Assembly (NCBI RefSeq): GCF_027938815.1
Contig: NZ_CP115913.1
Coordinates: 3,754,001 to 3,818,000 of the forward strand
Length of the DNA: 64,000 bases
DNA from: Oceanirhabdus sp. W0125-5
GTDB lineage: Bacteria; Bacillota; Clostridia; Clostridiales; Clostridiaceae
Direction: 5' to 3'
Shown here in pieces: positions 11,658-22,385 of the stretch. The notes beneath the pieces were generated by a model. It was not told the DNA's origin and made no database searches. It saw only the letters and a list, made by a program, of their open reading frames with translations. The number at the start of each line of letters is the position of its first letter. Position 1 is the first letter of the stretch. The position numbers were made by a program, and so were the translations under genes.

Positions 11658-13445
11658 TTAAATATTACTTACTCTTAAATCTTCTATTTTTAAAATTAAA
11701 CTTTCTTTGCCGCTAAATTTATTTATACTTGGAAAAAAAGCAAGGTCTAATTTTAAACCTTTAGGCTTTTTAAGTATTTCATTATAGCATACACCAAAAG
11801 CTTCTTTAAGTTCATTCATCAAAGTATCAACTTTATTGAATCCAATAGCGTCTATTGTTTTTCTAGTATTCCCGATTTTGCATATTAATTTTAATGTATT
11901 TTTATTTTTACCTAAGATTTTTATATCTAATATTTCAATATTTTTTTCAGCAAAAATTGGTTTAGAATTCCCTTTTCCAAAAGGTTCTAAATCACTTAAT
12001 TCTTTTATTAAATCCTTTGATATATATTCTAAAGGCAGTCTATTATCAATTCTTAATTTAGGAATAATATCATCATCTTTTAATTCACAGTATTCATTAA
12101 TTTTTTCCCTAAATAAATCTATTTTTTCTTCTTCTATGCTTAATCCTGCTGCCATTGGATGTCCTCCAAATTTATGCAAAATATCCTTACATTTTATCAT
12201 TTCCTCAAACATATTATATTCATCTATAGATCTACCTGAGCCTTTGGGCATTTCTTTCCCACCTGTTAGTATAAAAGTAGGTAAATTGTAAGTTTCTCTA
12301 ACTCTTCCTGCTACTATACCTGCTATACTCTCATGGATATCTTTTTTATAAATTACAAGTACTTTATCATTGATTCCAGATTTCAATTCATTGAGAATAT
12401 TTTCCACATTTTCATTTGTCATATCTTGCCTTTTTTTATTTAACTCAAATAAAATTTTTGCTAATTCTTTTGCTCTATCATCTTCTTCTGTAACTAATAA
12501 TTCAAAGGATAAATCTGCTTTTTCTAATCTACCAGTAGCATTAATACACGGACCAATTTGAAATCCAATATTATAAGCTTTAATATTATCTTTTTCTACT
12601 CCAAGAACTTTTACCAATGCTTGAAGTCCTTTATTCTTGGTTTTACACATCTCATTTAATCCATTTATAGCAATAACTCTATTCTCATCTACTAAATCAA
12701 CAACATCACAAATTGTTCCTATAGCTGCAAATTGAATTATATCTTTTAAAAATTTATCATCTTTATTAAATTTTTTAAGCAATGCTTGAGAAAATTTAAA
12801 AGCAATCCCTGCTCCACATAAATTTTTAAATGGATATTCACAATCAATACGCTTTGGATTAATTATTGCATCTGCTTCAGGAAGTATATAATTTCTTTCA
12901 TCATTCTCCTCTACAAAAGGAAGTTCATGATGGTCAGTAACTATTACCGTAAAACCCAATTCCTTTGCATACTTTATTTCTTCAAGTGCAGAAATACCAT
13001 TATCACAGGTAATTATTATATCAAATCCTTCATCTTTGATTTTTTTTATCCTGTTTTTACTCATTCCATATCCTTCTGATTCTCTATCAGGTATATGAAA
13101 ATCAACTTCAGCATTACAATATTCTAAAGTTTTATATAGTATTGCAGTACTTGTAACACCATCAGCATCATAATCTCCATAAATAAGTATCTTTTTATTC
13201 TGATTAATTCCATTTATTATTATTTCTATTCCTTTCTCCATGTCTTTCATCAAAAAAGAATCATGAAGATTATTTAAGGATGTATCAAAAAAACTTTTTA
13301 TCTTATCGCTTGTATTTATATTCCTGTTTACAAGTACTTTTGTAGTAATACCATATATACCACTATCACTTGCTATTTTTTTTATATCAACATTAGTTCT
13401 TCTCAATAACCATTTCTTTTTAATTCTGTCCACATCCTTTCTCAA
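11658..13445 (-). CDS. recJ: RecJ, single-stranded-DNA-specific 5'-3' exonuclease
   Basis: 595 residues. DHH phosphoesterase motifs: YGDYDADGVTST (D91, D93, D95), CDNGIS near 147-152, VTDHH with D171-H172-H173, then the DHHA1 region GSGRSIDEYNMFEEMI and GGHPMAAGLSIE, and a C-terminal OB-like domain (PFGKGNSKPIFAEKNIEI). It degrades ssDNA in recombination and mismatch repair. The start is unsure: TTG 13445 gives a full-length protein with no strong ribosome site; a GTG four codons later stands almost on top of AAAGGAT. The normal N-terminal motif KKKWLLRRTN begins at residue 9. Repeat copy B lies upstream. Confidence 0.93.
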   Translation of the reverse strand: MRKDVDRIKKKWLLRRTNVDIKKIASDSGIYGITTKVLVNRNINTSDKIKSFFDTSLNNLHDSFLMKDMEKGIEIIINGINQNKKILIYGDYDADGVTSTAILYKTLEYCNAEVDFHIPDRESEGYGMSKNRIKKIKDEGFDIIITCDNGISALEEIKYAKELGFTVIVTDHHELPFVEENDERNYILPEADAIINPKRIDCEYPFKNLCGAGIAFKFSQALLKKFNKDDKFLKDIIQFAAIGTICDVVDLVDENRVIAINGLNEMCKTKNKGLQALVKVLGVEKDNIKAYNIGFQIGPCINATGRLEKADLSFELLVTEEDDRAKELAKILFELNKKRQDMTNENVENILNELKSGINDKVLVIYKKDIHESIAGIVAGRVRETYNLPTFILTGGKEMPKGSGRSIDEYNMFEEMIKCKDILHKFGGHPMAAGLSIEEEKIDLFREKINEYCELKDDDIIPKLRIDNRLPLEYISKDLIKELSDLEPFGKGNSKPIFAEKNIEILDIKILGKNKNTLKLICKIGNTRKTIDAIGFNKVDTLMNELKEAFGVCYNEILKKPKGLKLDLAFFPSINKFSGKESLILKIEDLRVSNI

Positions 13446-13523
13446 TCTATTTTATTTTAAACCTTTTGATTATGAGTTACAAGTATGGTATTATGTTTTT
13501 AATTATCACGCTGTGCGCGTTAA

Positions 13524-13792
13524 TTAAAAACAAATGGATAATTGATAATGGATAATGTATAATGAATGACATTTCTCTTCGAGAAATTTTAATCTTTTTG
13601 TTTCTTAAACAAGAGGTTTTACTCGTTTCATCTTGAGATGAAACATTGTATTTGAAGTACAATATTTTATCAGATACTAAAATAAGTAAACCCGCCTGTC
13701 CTAAAGAACAATAAAACGTAGTTTCCTGCCCTTATGGCAGAAACATCCATCATTATACATTCTACATTATCCATTCTCAATTTCTTTTAAAA
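13524..13792 (+). repeat. MITE-like multi-hairpin repeat, copy B (reference orientation)
   Basis: About 269 bases. From left: terminal repeat rich in AATGGATAAT/GTATAATGA, hairpin TTTCTCTTCGAGAAA, an arm AGGTTTTACTCGTTT, hairpin GTTTCATCTTGAGATGAAAC, hairpin TTGTATTTGAAGTACAA, a worn counterpart of the arm (AAGTAAACC), hairpin TTTCTGCC-type near 13730, and the right terminal repeat CATTATACATTCTACATTAT ending TTTCTTTTAAAA. It separates divergent recJ and the endonuclease IV-like gene, and its right border abuts the GGGG ribosome site of the latter. Confidence 0.8.
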
Positions 13793-13807
13793 TGATGGGG
13801 TGTTTTT

Positions 13808-14629
13808 ATGGATAAACTTTTATTTGGAATCTCAGGATTACCAATCGGTCCTGAAGGTTCTAAGTTTAAATATTCTACAGGTATTGAATATTTATCTAAC
13901 TTTGGTCTTGATGCAATGGAACTGCCTTTTGTTCGTTCAGTAAATGTTACAAAAAAAAATCACGAAGAAATCCTTCAAAAAAAAGAAGAAAATAATTTTT
14001 ATATATCTGCTCATGGGTCTTATTACATAAATCTTAATGCAAAAGAAGATGAGAAAAAAGAGAAGTCTCTTGAAAGGATTATAAAAGGTGCTGAAGGGTT
14101 ATCATTAGTTAATGGAAAAAGTCTCGTTTTCCACCCTGGCTTTTACCTTGGAATGGATCCAGATAAAACATACAATGAAATTAAAAGTAATTTAGAAAAA
14201 CTTCCTTACATTGGAGTGGATTACAGATTGGAAACTACTGGAAAAGGAACACAATTCGGTTCACTTCAGGAAATAGTTCAACTCTCCAAAGACGTTGAAA
14301 GTTGCAAACCTTGTATTGATTTTGCACATATCCATGCTAGAAACAATGGATGTTTAAAAGAATATGATGATTTCAAAAGAATTTTTAATTACATCGGTAC
14401 TGAGTTAGGAAATGATGCATTAAATGATATACATATTCACGTTGCTGGTATTAATTACGGGCCTAAAGGGGAAAAAAATCACCTTCCATTTAAGGAAAGT
14501 GATTTTAAGTATGAGTTATTTGTTAAAGCTCTTATTGAATACAACGTAAAAGGCTGTATTATATGCGAGAGCCCGATTTTAGAACATGATGCTATTTTGC
14601 TTAAGAAGCTTTATGAAAACAGCCTGTAA
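13808..14629 (+). CDS. Endonuclease IV-like TIM-barrel protein
   Basis: 273 residues. It matches the Nfo/AP-endonuclease-2 (xylose-isomerase-like) barrel: HGSYYINL near residue 69 (zinc His), FHPGFYLG near 113, ETTGKGTQFG near 147, CIDFAHIHAR near 174 and a C-terminal CESP segment near 255. True endonuclease IV cuts abasic sites in DNA using three zinc ions, and the E-x-x-x-G-x-G/Q and D-F-x-H motifs are retained. A shorter, divergent 'deoxyribonuclease IV' label is reasonable; DNA repair activity is likely but not certain. GATGGGGTG precedes ATG 13808, directly at the right border of repeat copy B. Confidence 0.8.
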   Translation: MDKLLFGISGLPIGPEGSKFKYSTGIEYLSNFGLDAMELPFVRSVNVTKKNHEEILQKKEENNFYISAHGSYYINLNAKEDEKKEKSLERIIKGAEGLSLVNGKSLVFHPGFYLGMDPDKTYNEIKSNLEKLPYIGVDYRLETTGKGTQFGSLQEIVQLSKDVESCKPCIDFAHIHARNNGCLKEYDDFKRIFNYIGTELGNDALNDIHIHVAGINYGPKGEKNHLPFKESDFKYELFVKALIEYNVKGCIICESPILEHDAILLKKLYENSL

Positions 14630-14643
14630 GCACGCTTATGCGT

Positions 14644-14903
14644 TTTAATGTATAATGGAGAATGTATAATGGATAATGATTGACATTTCTCTACGAGAAA
14701 TTTTAATTTTATTAGTTAGAAAAACAAGAGGGTTTTACTCGTTTCATCTTCAGATGTAACATTGTATGTTAATTACAATATTTTATCTAAAGATAAAATG
14801 AGTAAAACCTTTTTCTTCTAAAGAACAATAAGATGTAGTTTCTGAGTTATCAGAAACATCCTTCATTCTCAATTCTCCATTCTCAATTCTCAATTTCTTT
14901 TAA
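14644..14903 (+). repeat. MITE-like multi-hairpin repeat, copy C
   Basis: Same orientation as copy B. Begins TTTTAATGTATAATGGAGAA, contains TTTCTCTACGAGAAA, GGTTTTACTCGTTTC, a worn GTTTCATCTTCAGATG hairpin, ATTTTATCTAAAGATAAAAT, GAGTAAAACC and TTTCTGAGTTATCAGAAA, and ends CTCAATTTCTTTTAAA. The last bases include the TAA stop codon of thiI (14900-14902), so the element border provides the end of that gene. It sits between two converging genes. Confidence 0.8.
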
Positions 14904-16042
14904 ATCTCGATCGTTTCCATTCCATCAATAGCTTCATTACAAAGTCTTTCAAAATCAAGAACACTCTCTGATTTTATTATTTCTTTTAACTTTGGTTTTG
15001 TTTTAGGGTGCTTTGGTACAAAAATTGTACAGCAATCTTCATATGGTAAAATTGATGTTTCATATGTATCAATTTTTCTTGATATATCCATTATCTCGTT
15101 CTTATCCATTGCTATAAGAGGTCTAAATGCCGGTCTATCTGCTATATTATCTGTAACCACCAAACTTTCCATAGTCTGACTAGCTACTTGCCCAACACTC
15201 TCTCCACTTGTTACTGAGTGAATCCCATACTTTTCTGCAAGCATACATGCAATTTTCATCATGAATCTTCTCATAATTATAGTTAATTCATCTTTACGGC
15301 ACATTTCAATAATATCCATTTGAATATCTGTAAAAGACACAACATGAAGTTTAAAAGTTCCTGTGTATTTTTTTAATTTTTTAGCTAAATCTATAACCTT
15401 TTCTTTTGCCTTCTCACTTGTATAAGGATGACTATGATAATATACACACTGTAGTTCAACACCCCTTCTAGCCATCAAATACCCCGCCACAGGCGAATCA
15501 ATTCCACCTGATAACATTAACATAGTTGAACCATTAATTCCGTACGGTAATCCTCCTACAGCTAAAATACATTCAGTGTAAACATAAGCCTTCTTTCTTA
15601 TTTCAATATATACCATATGATCAGGGTTCTTCATTTTTACAGTAAGTTTATCATTATTTTCAAGTATATCTCCACCTATTTCTCTGCTGATTTCCATAGA
15701 CTTCATTTCAAATTTCTTATTAGCTCTATTAGTACTTACTTTAAATGTACCACTAAGATCTGAAGTTAAATTTATAGCCACTTTTTTTATCTCATCATAT
15801 TCAGCGTCAACTTCATAGACGATACACAATTCTGTAACTCCAAATACTTTTTTCACCGCATCTATAGCCTCTTCAACTCTATCACAATCAATAAACCATC
15901 TACCTTCATCATTAAATAATTTGAAATTTAATTCTCCAAGGGAACACTTAATATTATTAATAAGTTTATCTTCAAACATCCTTCTATTAAGCCCTTTTAA
16001 AAATATTTCTGATGCGTATTTTATTAAAATAAGTTTCCTCAT
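14900..16042 (-). CDS. thiI: ThiI, tRNA 4-thiouridine synthase
   Basis: 380 residues, the short form without a C-terminal rhodanese domain. Order: N-terminal ferredoxin-like region, THUMP domain (about 60-165), then the PP-loop ATPase with SGGIDS at 178-183 and the conserved PYEDCCTIFVPKHPKTKP. It uses persulfide sulfur to make s4U8 in tRNA; a role in thiamine thiazole formation is known for some members. The gene overlaps the upstream cysteine desulfurase by four bases, which supplies the sulfur. The short form, as in Bacillus, pairs with a dedicated NifS-like desulfurase, exactly the arrangement here. The stop codon lies in repeat copy C. Confidence 0.96.
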   Translation of the reverse strand: MRKLILIKYASEIFLKGLNRRMFEDKLINNIKCSLGELNFKLFNDEGRWFIDCDRVEEAIDAVKKVFGVTELCIVYEVDAEYDEIKKVAINLTSDLSGTFKVSTNRANKKFEMKSMEISREIGGDILENNDKLTVKMKNPDHMVYIEIRKKAYVYTECILAVGGLPYGINGSTMLMLSGGIDSPVAGYLMARRGVELQCVYYHSHPYTSEKAKEKVIDLAKKLKKYTGTFKLHVVSFTDIQMDIIEMCRKDELTIIMRRFMMKIACMLAEKYGIHSVTSGESVGQVASQTMESLVVTDNIADRPAFRPLIAMDKNEIMDISRKIDTYETSILPYEDCCTIFVPKHPKTKPKLKEIIKSESVLDFERLCNEAIDGMETIEI

Positions 16043-17181
16043 ATCTTTAACCTCCTCAAGAACTTTACAGCCTCTGTGAATTTATCGATAGCATAATCTA
16101 TCTCTTCTACTGTATTTTCTTCACAAAAACTTATTCTTATTGTTCCTTTTATTTCACTTTCAGTAAGTTTCATTGCTTTAAGAACATGACTAGCACTTTC
16201 TGTTTTTGAACTACAAGCAGATCCCTTTGAAATATATACACCTTTATCACTCATAGCTCTCACCATAACTTCACTAGGAGTACCATCAATACTTACATTA
16301 AGCACATAAGGTGAAATACTTTCACATATCTTAGAATTAATTCTTATACCACTAATCTTTTTTGTTAATCTATCTATACAGTACTTTTTAAGTTCAGTAA
16401 CTATTCTATAGTTCTCATCAATAGAACCATACATTATTTCTGCTGCCTTAACCATTCCTGCTATAGAATATACATTTTCTGTTCCCGCTCGGAATCCTTT
16501 TTCCTGTGAAGAACCATGAATTAGCTGCTTAGGGTTTAATCCTTTTCTTATATAAGTAAATCCTACTCCTCTTGGACCATGATGCTTATGAGCAGATGTT
16601 GATAACATATCTATTTTCATTCTTTTAACATCTATCTCATGTTTACAAAAACTTTGGACTGCATCAACATGAAACTTTATTCTTGAATGATTTGTTTTAA
16701 GATATTCTCCTATTGCTTCCAAGTCTTGCAAAACCCCTAATTCATTATTCATATGCATAATAGTTACTAGTACTGTATTATCTTTTATTGCACTATTTAA
16801 CTCCTCTACAGTTATTAATCCCTTTTCATTAACTTTTAATACTGTTACCTCACAACCATTATCCTTTAGATATTCAACTGTATTTTTAACACTTGGATGT
16901 TCTATGTTGGATGTTATAATATGATTTCCAGGCTGAACTATACCTTTGATACACAAATTATTTCCTTCTGTTCCTCCAGATGTAAAAACTATTTCACTTG
17001 GCTCACAATTAATAAACCCACTAACCTTTTCTCTACACTCTTTCAATTTTTTATGAGCCTTATATCCAAGTTCATGAGCCGAGGAAGGGTTTCCCCAATT
17101 ACACTCCATAACCTTGGAAATCTCCTCAATTACCTCTTTGTATGGTTTTGTTGTTGCACTATTATCTAAATATACCTTCAA
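16039..17181 (-). CDS. Cysteine desulfurase (NifS/IscS family, ThiI partner)
   Basis: 380 residues. PLP lysine K199 in STSAHKHHGPRG, cofactor-contact HVDAVQ near 171, and catalytic Cys C323 in SKGSACSS, on the short loop typical of group I enzymes. It takes sulfur from cysteine and passes it as persulfide, most likely to ThiI, whose start overlaps this stop by four bases. The start is a TTG at 17181 with GGAGAGATTTTAA upstream; it gives the family's normal N-terminus (VYLDNSATT). An 11-base inverted repeat, ATTTACATAAA/TTTATGTAAAT (17226-17262), lies upstream and may be an operator. Confidence 0.94.
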   Translation of the reverse strand: MKVYLDNSATTKPYKEVIEEISKVMECNWGNPSSAHELGYKAHKKLKECREKVSGFINCEPSEIVFTSGGTEGNNLCIKGIVQPGNHIITSNIEHPSVKNTVEYLKDNGCEVTVLKVNEKGLITVEELNSAIKDNTVLVTIMHMNNELGVLQDLEAIGEYLKTNHSRIKFHVDAVQSFCKHEIDVKRMKIDMLSTSAHKHHGPRGVGFTYIRKGLNPKQLIHGSSQEKGFRAGTENVYSIAGMVKAAEIMYGSIDENYRIVTELKKYCIDRLTKKISGIRINSKICESISPYVLNVSIDGTPSEVMVRAMSDKGVYISKGSACSSKTESASHVLKAMKLTESEIKGTIRISFCEENTVEEIDYAIDKFTEAVKFLRRLKI

Positions 17182-17491
17182 TTAAAATCTCTCCTTCTTA
17201 TATAAAAATTCTACTTTCAAATTTTATTTACATAAATAGTCTATATGAATTTTTATGTAAATGTATTAAAAAAGAACAAAGATAAAAGTTTAAATAACAA
17301 ATCAGATTGTTTATCTTCCTAATGTCAGAAAAAATTTAATTTGAGATTTGCAACCTTATTAATATTTTTTTCTTTATTAGTTTGATTAACCAAAAGCTTT
17401 CAGCTCCGCTGAAAGATATCAATATCTGTTCTTTGCTCTTTATTCTTTCTTCTTTATTCTTTCTTCTTTTTTCTCTATTATTTGTTTTTAT
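17182..17491. other. Intergenic region between the cysteine desulfurase and parC
   Basis: 310 bases with no gene. It holds the inverted repeat ATTTACATAAA (17226-17236) / TTTATGTAAAT (17252-17262), the parC terminator (17397-17415) and a pyrimidine-rich tract of repeated CTTTATT/CTTCTTT words at about 17435-17480, on the plus strand. Confidence 0.5.
17397..17415 (-). terminator. Terminator of parC
   Basis: CTTTCAGC (17397-17404) and GCTGAAAG (17408-17415) form an 8-bp stem with a 3-base loop; on the minus strand CTTTTGG follows. Confidence 0.65.
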
Positions 17492-20359
17492 CTATATCAT
17501 AAAAATATCTTTAATTCCGTCGTTTTCAGTAGAACTAATAATTTTAGCTCCTACTGAAGCCCTATTTTTCAATGGAATACTCTCAATTTCAAAATTATCA
17601 TTTTTACCGTTTTTATATTTAACAGTTAACACTTCATTAGATGAATCAGCACTTAAGAAAGCAACATACTCAACTGTATCATCTTCTTTTAAACTAATAG
17701 ATGTTACCCCTTTAGCATTCTTACCAAGCATACTTAAAGATTCACCTGTGAATTTCAATACTCTTCCTTTTGAGGTTATTACAATTAAGTCACCATCTTT
17801 ATCTATTTCGGTAATTTCAGGCTTTAATAAGTAATCATCACTTAATACTTTTGTTGATGTTACCCCATAGTTTTCTAATAAGATTTCCTCTGTTTTACAT
17901 CTCTTTATTAATCCTTTTTTAGTAGGAAGAATAATCTGTTTACACTCATCAAACTTTGAGAAGTTATGTAGTAATATTAAACTTCCGAAGTTTTTATGTT
18001 CCGGTATAAACATATCAAGCTGTACATTTCCTTCAATATTTTGAAGCATATAAGATGGTACAGTTACCATGTTTCCATTTTCAAATATGAAAAGTAATCT
18101 ACCATTTGTTTCTGTATAGCTCTTAAATCCGCTTCTTTTCCACTCTTTAAAAACTTCTCCCTTTTTATTTACTGTTATTGGGAATGTTTCAAAAACAAAT
18201 TCTTCAGATAAATCTATCTCTTTTAAATAATCCCCATCTGGAATAGAAATAACACTTAAAAGAACAGAATTTCTAGTTGAAGCTTCTATTTCCGGTTCTT
18301 CAATTACATAATTTAACCCTCTTGATGTAATTACTTTGATGAAATTCTTTTCTCTGCTTCCTTCAACAAATTTAACATCCACAAGCTTGTCGTCTTTCTT
18401 AACATTTACAGAAGATATCTTTGCATAATTTGATTTAAATTCACTTAATGGCACAGATCTCATTCCACCATTTTTGCTAAAGAACATAAATTCTTTATCA
18501 TCTGTATAGTTTTTAATAGAATAAACTGCTATAATATTATTTTTCTCGCTATCAAAGCCTTTTATTAGTGAATCTAACTTTTCACCTTTATCCTTCCACT
18601 TCTTCTCTGGGATGTCAATTCCTTGGATACGATATGAGTTCCCGTCATCAGTAAAGATTATTATGTTATCTTTAGTATTACTATGTATAACATCAATATT
18701 ATAGTCACCTTCTCTATACTCGATATCATTAACATCCCCGCTAGTTCTATTATAAGATTTTAATGGAATTCTTTTTACATAACCCTCTTTTGAAACTGTA
18801 ATAACAATATCTTCAATAATTATTAGTTCCTCAGTATCAATTTTGGCATCTTCTTCATTTTCAATTATCATTGTTCTTCTATCATCAGCATATTTATCTT
18901 TGATTTCAAGAATTTCTTTTCTAAATACTTTTAATAATTCATTTTCACTATTAAGAATCTTTTTATATTTACTGATAGCTTTTTGCAATTCATCATGTTC
19001 TTTTTGGAAGATTACAATTTCAAGCCCTGTTAATTTATATAGCATCATTTCAAGAATGGCGGTTGCCTGCTCATTGCTAAAACCAAATTTTTCCTGCAAG
19101 TTAGTGTTTGCATCTTTTTTAGATTTTGATTCTCTAATAGTCTTAATTACTTCATCCATTATACCAATAGCTTTAATCAGACCTTCTACTATATGGAATC
19201 TAGTTTCAGCAACCTCTAATGCCTTTCTAGTTCTTCTAGTGATAACTTCTTTCTGGTGATCCAAGTAATGTGACAGCATACTTTTTAAATCCAAAAGCTC
19301 AGGCTTACCGTCAACCAAAGCTATCATATTAAAATTAACATTGCACTGTAAGTCAGTTTTTTTGTATAAATATTTTAGTGTTTTCTCAATATAATTTCTA
19401 TCTGCTGATTTTTTAAATTCAATTACAGATCGTATACCATGCCTATCAGATTCATCTCTAATATCAACAATCCCTTCTAACATTTTTGAATGTTTCTTAT
19501 CTCCGGTCATGTCTGAGATTATCTGAAGCAACTTAGCTTTGTTCTTTCTATAAGGAAACTCTGTTATAACGATTCCCATTCTTCCATTTTCAAGCTCTTC
19601 AATTGTTGCTTTGGCTCTCATAGGAACTCTTCCTTTACCAGTTTCATATGCATGCTTAATGGATTTTGATCCAATAAGCATACCTGCCGTTGGTAAATCT
19701 GGTCCTTTTATGTATTCCATCAATCCTTCATTAGTTAAATTTCCATCTTTAGAAAGGGCTACTACACCATCAATAACTTCCCCTAAATTATGAGGAGGTA
19801 TGTTAGTTGAAAGTCCAACAGCAATTCCGAAGGCTCCATTTACTAATAAGTTAGGAAATCTTGCCGGTAAAACAGCTGGTTCTTTCTCTGTATCAGAGTA
19901 GTTATCAACCATATCAACTACATCTTTATCAATATCCCTTAACATCTCCATTGATATTTGAGATAATCTCGCTTCAGTATAACGCATCGCAGCCGCACTA
20001 TCTCCATCAACACTTCCCCAGTTTCCATGGCCATCAATTAATGGATTCCTAGTACTAAAATCCTGTGCTAAAATTACCATAGCTTCATATACAGAAGAAT
20101 CACCATGTGGATGATATTTACCTAAAATATCCCCAACAATTCTCGCTGATTTTAGATACGGCTTATCTGGAGATGCTTTTAAGTTATATGCACCATATAA
20201 AATTCTTCTATGAACTGGTTTTAATCCATCCCTTACATCTGGTAAAGCTCTGTCCTTTGCAACTTCAACTGCGTATGGAAGATAATTTTCTGACATAGCC
20301 TCATCTAGTGAAATTTTTAATATATTATTATCTTTAGGAACGTTATATTTCTTACCCAT
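17492..20359 (-). CDS. parC: DNA topoisomerase IV subunit A (ParC / GyrA family)
   Basis: 955 residues. The breakage-reunion domain has the catalytic tyrosine Y127 in [12 protein letters not shown] and the preceding [12 protein letters not shown]; the tower, coiled-coil and C-gate follow; the C-terminal half is a beta-pinwheel of repeated blades. No GyrA-box (QRRGGRG-type) motif is visible, which favours ParC over GyrA. With ParE it decatenates and relaxes DNA. The partner gene lies 51 bases upstream on the same strand. AGGAGGAAAT precedes ATG 20359. Confidence 0.9.
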   Translation of the reverse strand: MGKKYNVPKDNNILKISLDEAMSENYLPYAVEVAKDRALPDVRDGLKPVHRRILYGAYNLKASPDKPYLKSARIVGDILGKYHPHGDSSVYEAMVILAQDFSTRNPLIDGHGNWGSVDGDSAAAMRYTEARLSQISMEMLRDIDKDVVDMVDNYSDTEKEPAVLPARFPNLLVNGAFGIAVGLSTNIPPHNLGEVIDGVVALSKDGNLTNEGLMEYIKGPDLPTAGMLIGSKSIKHAYETGKGRVPMRAKATIEELENGRMGIVITEFPYRKNKAKLLQIISDMTGDKKHSKMLEGIVDIRDESDRHGIRSVIEFKKSADRNYIEKTLKYLYKKTDLQCNVNFNMIALVDGKPELLDLKSMLSHYLDHQKEVITRRTRKALEVAETRFHIVEGLIKAIGIMDEVIKTIRESKSKKDANTNLQEKFGFSNEQATAILEMMLYKLTGLEIVIFQKEHDELQKAISKYKKILNSENELLKVFRKEILEIKDKYADDRRTMIIENEEDAKIDTEELIIIEDIVITVSKEGYVKRIPLKSYNRTSGDVNDIEYREGDYNIDVIHSNTKDNIIIFTDDGNSYRIQGIDIPEKKWKDKGEKLDSLIKGFDSEKNNIIAVYSIKNYTDDKEFMFFSKNGGMRSVPLSEFKSNYAKISSVNVKKDDKLVDVKFVEGSREKNFIKVITSRGLNYVIEEPEIEASTRNSVLLSVISIPDGDYLKEIDLSEEFVFETFPITVNKKGEVFKEWKRSGFKSYTETNGRLLFIFENGNMVTVPSYMLQNIEGNVQLDMFIPEHKNFGSLILLHNFSKFDECKQIILPTKKGLIKRCKTEEILLENYGVTSTKVLSDDYLLKPEITEIDKDGDLIVITSKGRVLKFTGESLSMLGKNAKGVTSISLKEDDTVEYVAFLSADSSNEVLTVKYKNGKNDNFEIESIPLKNRASVGAKIISSTENDGIKDIFMI

Positions 20360-20386
20360 ATTTCCTCCTATCCCGGTTTATAAAAT

Positions 20387-20411
20387 ACAGCTTACACATG
20401 GTATAAGCTGT
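20387..20411 (-). terminator. Hairpin between parE and parC (possible attenuator)
   Basis: ACAGCTTA (20387-20394) pairs with TAAGCTGT (20404-20411). The stem includes the first base of the parE stop codon complement. Minus-strand run after it is ATTTTAT, weak, so it may only reduce read-through into parC. Confidence 0.35.
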
Positions 20412-22360
20412 TAGAATTCTCCGTATTTATATAAATAGTTCTTTCTAGGTTCAACAATATCTCCCATAAGAAGGGAAACCATTTTCTCTGCTTTCGCTGC
20501 ATCTTCTATTGTAACCCTATAAAGAGTTCTTGTTTCAGGATTTAATGTTGTATCCCATAATTGATCCGCATTCATCTCTCCAAGACCCTTAAATCTCTGA
20601 ATATTTACCCCTTTACCCATTTCTTTTTTAATCTCTTTAAGCTCTTCATCATCAAATGCATATCTAATATCTTCATTTTTCTTTGTTTTCTTAGATACTT
20701 TATATAAAGGCGGCTGAGCAAGGTACAAATATCCGTTAGTTATTATTTGTCTCATATATCTATATATATAAGTCATCCATAATGTTTTTATATGATATCC
20801 ATCCACGTCAGCATCACTTAATATTACGATTTTATGATACTTCAAATCTTTTTCATCAAAATTATCTAATATACCTGTACCTACAGCTGTATTAAATATC
20901 TTCAACTCTTCATTACCGATGACATTTTCAATTTTTTGCTTCTCAGTATTAAGAATCTTTCCTCTTGATGGCATTATAGCTTGGAATCTTCTGTCTCTAG
21001 CTTGTTTTGCAGAACCACCAGCCGAATCTCCCTCTACAACAAAGAACTCGCATAGTTCTGGTTCTTTAATTGAACATCTTGCAATCTTTCCTGCTAGTGG
21101 AGACGTCCCTTTACCTACTTTTCTCTTCTCAGCCTCATTGATCTTCTTAATTTTTTCACGTCTAGTAGCTGCATTTATTGCATTTCCAATAATAATTGAA
21201 GCAGTTTGAACGTTATCTTCAATCCATTCATTGAATTTCTGAAAAGCAAGTTCATTCATAAATGTATAAGCTTCAGTATTTCCCAGTTTCGTCTTTGTCT
21301 GTCCTTCAAAAATTGGATTTGTTATTTTAGTCTTAAGAATTGCAGTCATTCCTTCTCTTAAGTCTGCTCCTTCAAAATCCTTATCTTTTATTAGGTTTAA
21401 TTTTTTTGCACCTTCCTTAAAAGCTCTTGTCATTCCGGTTTTAAAACCTGTTTCATGAGTTCCAGCTTCTGTTGTTGGTATATTATTTACATAAGATGCT
21501 ATATTCTCAGAAGAACTATCAGTAAACTGTACGCACACTTCACCTGAAAGTTTCATTCCATTTATCTCTTTTTCACCACTGAAAAGAATTGGCTCTTTAT
21601 TCAAAACAGATTTGCTTTCATTTAAATATTCAATAAAATCAAGTAATCCCCTTTCTGAAAGATATTCCTTTTCTACTACTTCTTCTTTTCTATAATCTTT
21701 TAAGTATAATCTTACACCCTTATTTTGGAAGGATAATTCTTTTAATCGTTGATCGATAATATCGAATTTAAATTCTGAAGTTGAAAACACTCTTTTATCA
21801 GGCATGAATGTAATTTTAGTTCCAGTACCTTTACTCTTACCTATAATCTCTAATTCAGTAACAGGCGTACCAGGCATTTCTTTATTCATATCTTTATCAA
21901 AAGCATATTCAAATCTCATTTTATAAACATTACCATTTTGCTTAACTTCTACTTCAAACCATTCAGAAAGGGCATTTACAACTGCTGCTCCTACTCCATG
22001 AAGACCACCAGATGTTTTATAATTCTCGTTATCAAACTTTCCACCTGTGTGTAATTCAGTGTATACCATCTCTACTCCAGTTTTCTTCTTTACTGGATGT
22101 TTTCCTGTTGGAACCCCTCTTCCATCATCTGTAACAGTAACACTTCCATCTTTATTCAATACCACTTCTGCTGTAGTACCAAATCCATTAGTTATCTCAT
22201 CTATAGCATTATCCAATATCTCCCATATACAATGGTGAAGTCCTCTTGATCCTGTTGACCCTATGTACATTCCTGGTCTAATTCTAACAGGTTCTAATTT
22301 TTCAAGAGAGGTTAGTGCTGTTACATCATAGATATTGATATTTTCATTATTGCTACTCAT
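20411..22360 (-). CDS. parE: DNA topoisomerase IV subunit B (ParE / GyrB family)
   Basis: 649 residues from ATG 22360. ATPase (GHKL) motifs: EILDNAIDEI, DDGRGVPTGKHP and GGLHGVGAAVVNALS; transducer domain; TOPRIM motif EGDSAGGSAKQARDRR and the Mg-binding DADVDG; C-terminal RFKGLGEMNADQLWDTT. It drives the ATP-dependent strand passage with ParC. An earlier ATG at 22375 lies upstream of GGGGGTTAGATAT, which is well placed for ATG 22360, so the later start is preferred. It is adjacent to mnmH (10 bases between ORFs) and parC. Confidence 0.93.
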   Translation of the reverse strand: MSSNNENINIYDVTALTSLEKLEPVRIRPGMYIGSTGSRGLHHCIWEILDNAIDEITNGFGTTAEVVLNKDGSVTVTDDGRGVPTGKHPVKKKTGVEMVYTELHTGGKFDNENYKTSGGLHGVGAAVVNALSEWFEVEVKQNGNVYKMRFEYAFDKDMNKEMPGTPVTELEIIGKSKGTGTKITFMPDKRVFSTSEFKFDIIDQRLKELSFQNKGVRLYLKDYRKEEVVEKEYLSERGLLDFIEYLNESKSVLNKEPILFSGEKEINGMKLSGEVCVQFTDSSSENIASYVNNIPTTEAGTHETGFKTGMTRAFKEGAKKLNLIKDKDFEGADLREGMTAILKTKITNPIFEGQTKTKLGNTEAYTFMNELAFQKFNEWIEDNVQTASIIIGNAINAATRREKIKKINEAEKRKVGKGTSPLAGKIARCSIKEPELCEFFVVEGDSAGGSAKQARDRRFQAIMPSRGKILNTEKQKIENVIGNEELKIFNTAVGTGILDNFDEKDLKYHKIVILSDADVDGYHIKTLWMTYIYRYMRQIITNGYLYLAQPPLYKVSKKTKKNEDIRYAFDDEELKEIKKEMGKGVNIQRFKGLGEMNADQLWDTTLNPETRTLYRVTIEDAAKAEKMVSLLMGDIVEPRKNYLYKYGEF

Positions 22361-22385
22361 ATATCTAACCCCCATTCTCGAACAT

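Noticed and set aside
13477..13662. A 61-codon minus-strand open frame across repeat copy B
   Set aside because: It runs through the repeat's terminal words and hairpins, has no ribosome site, and resembles no protein.
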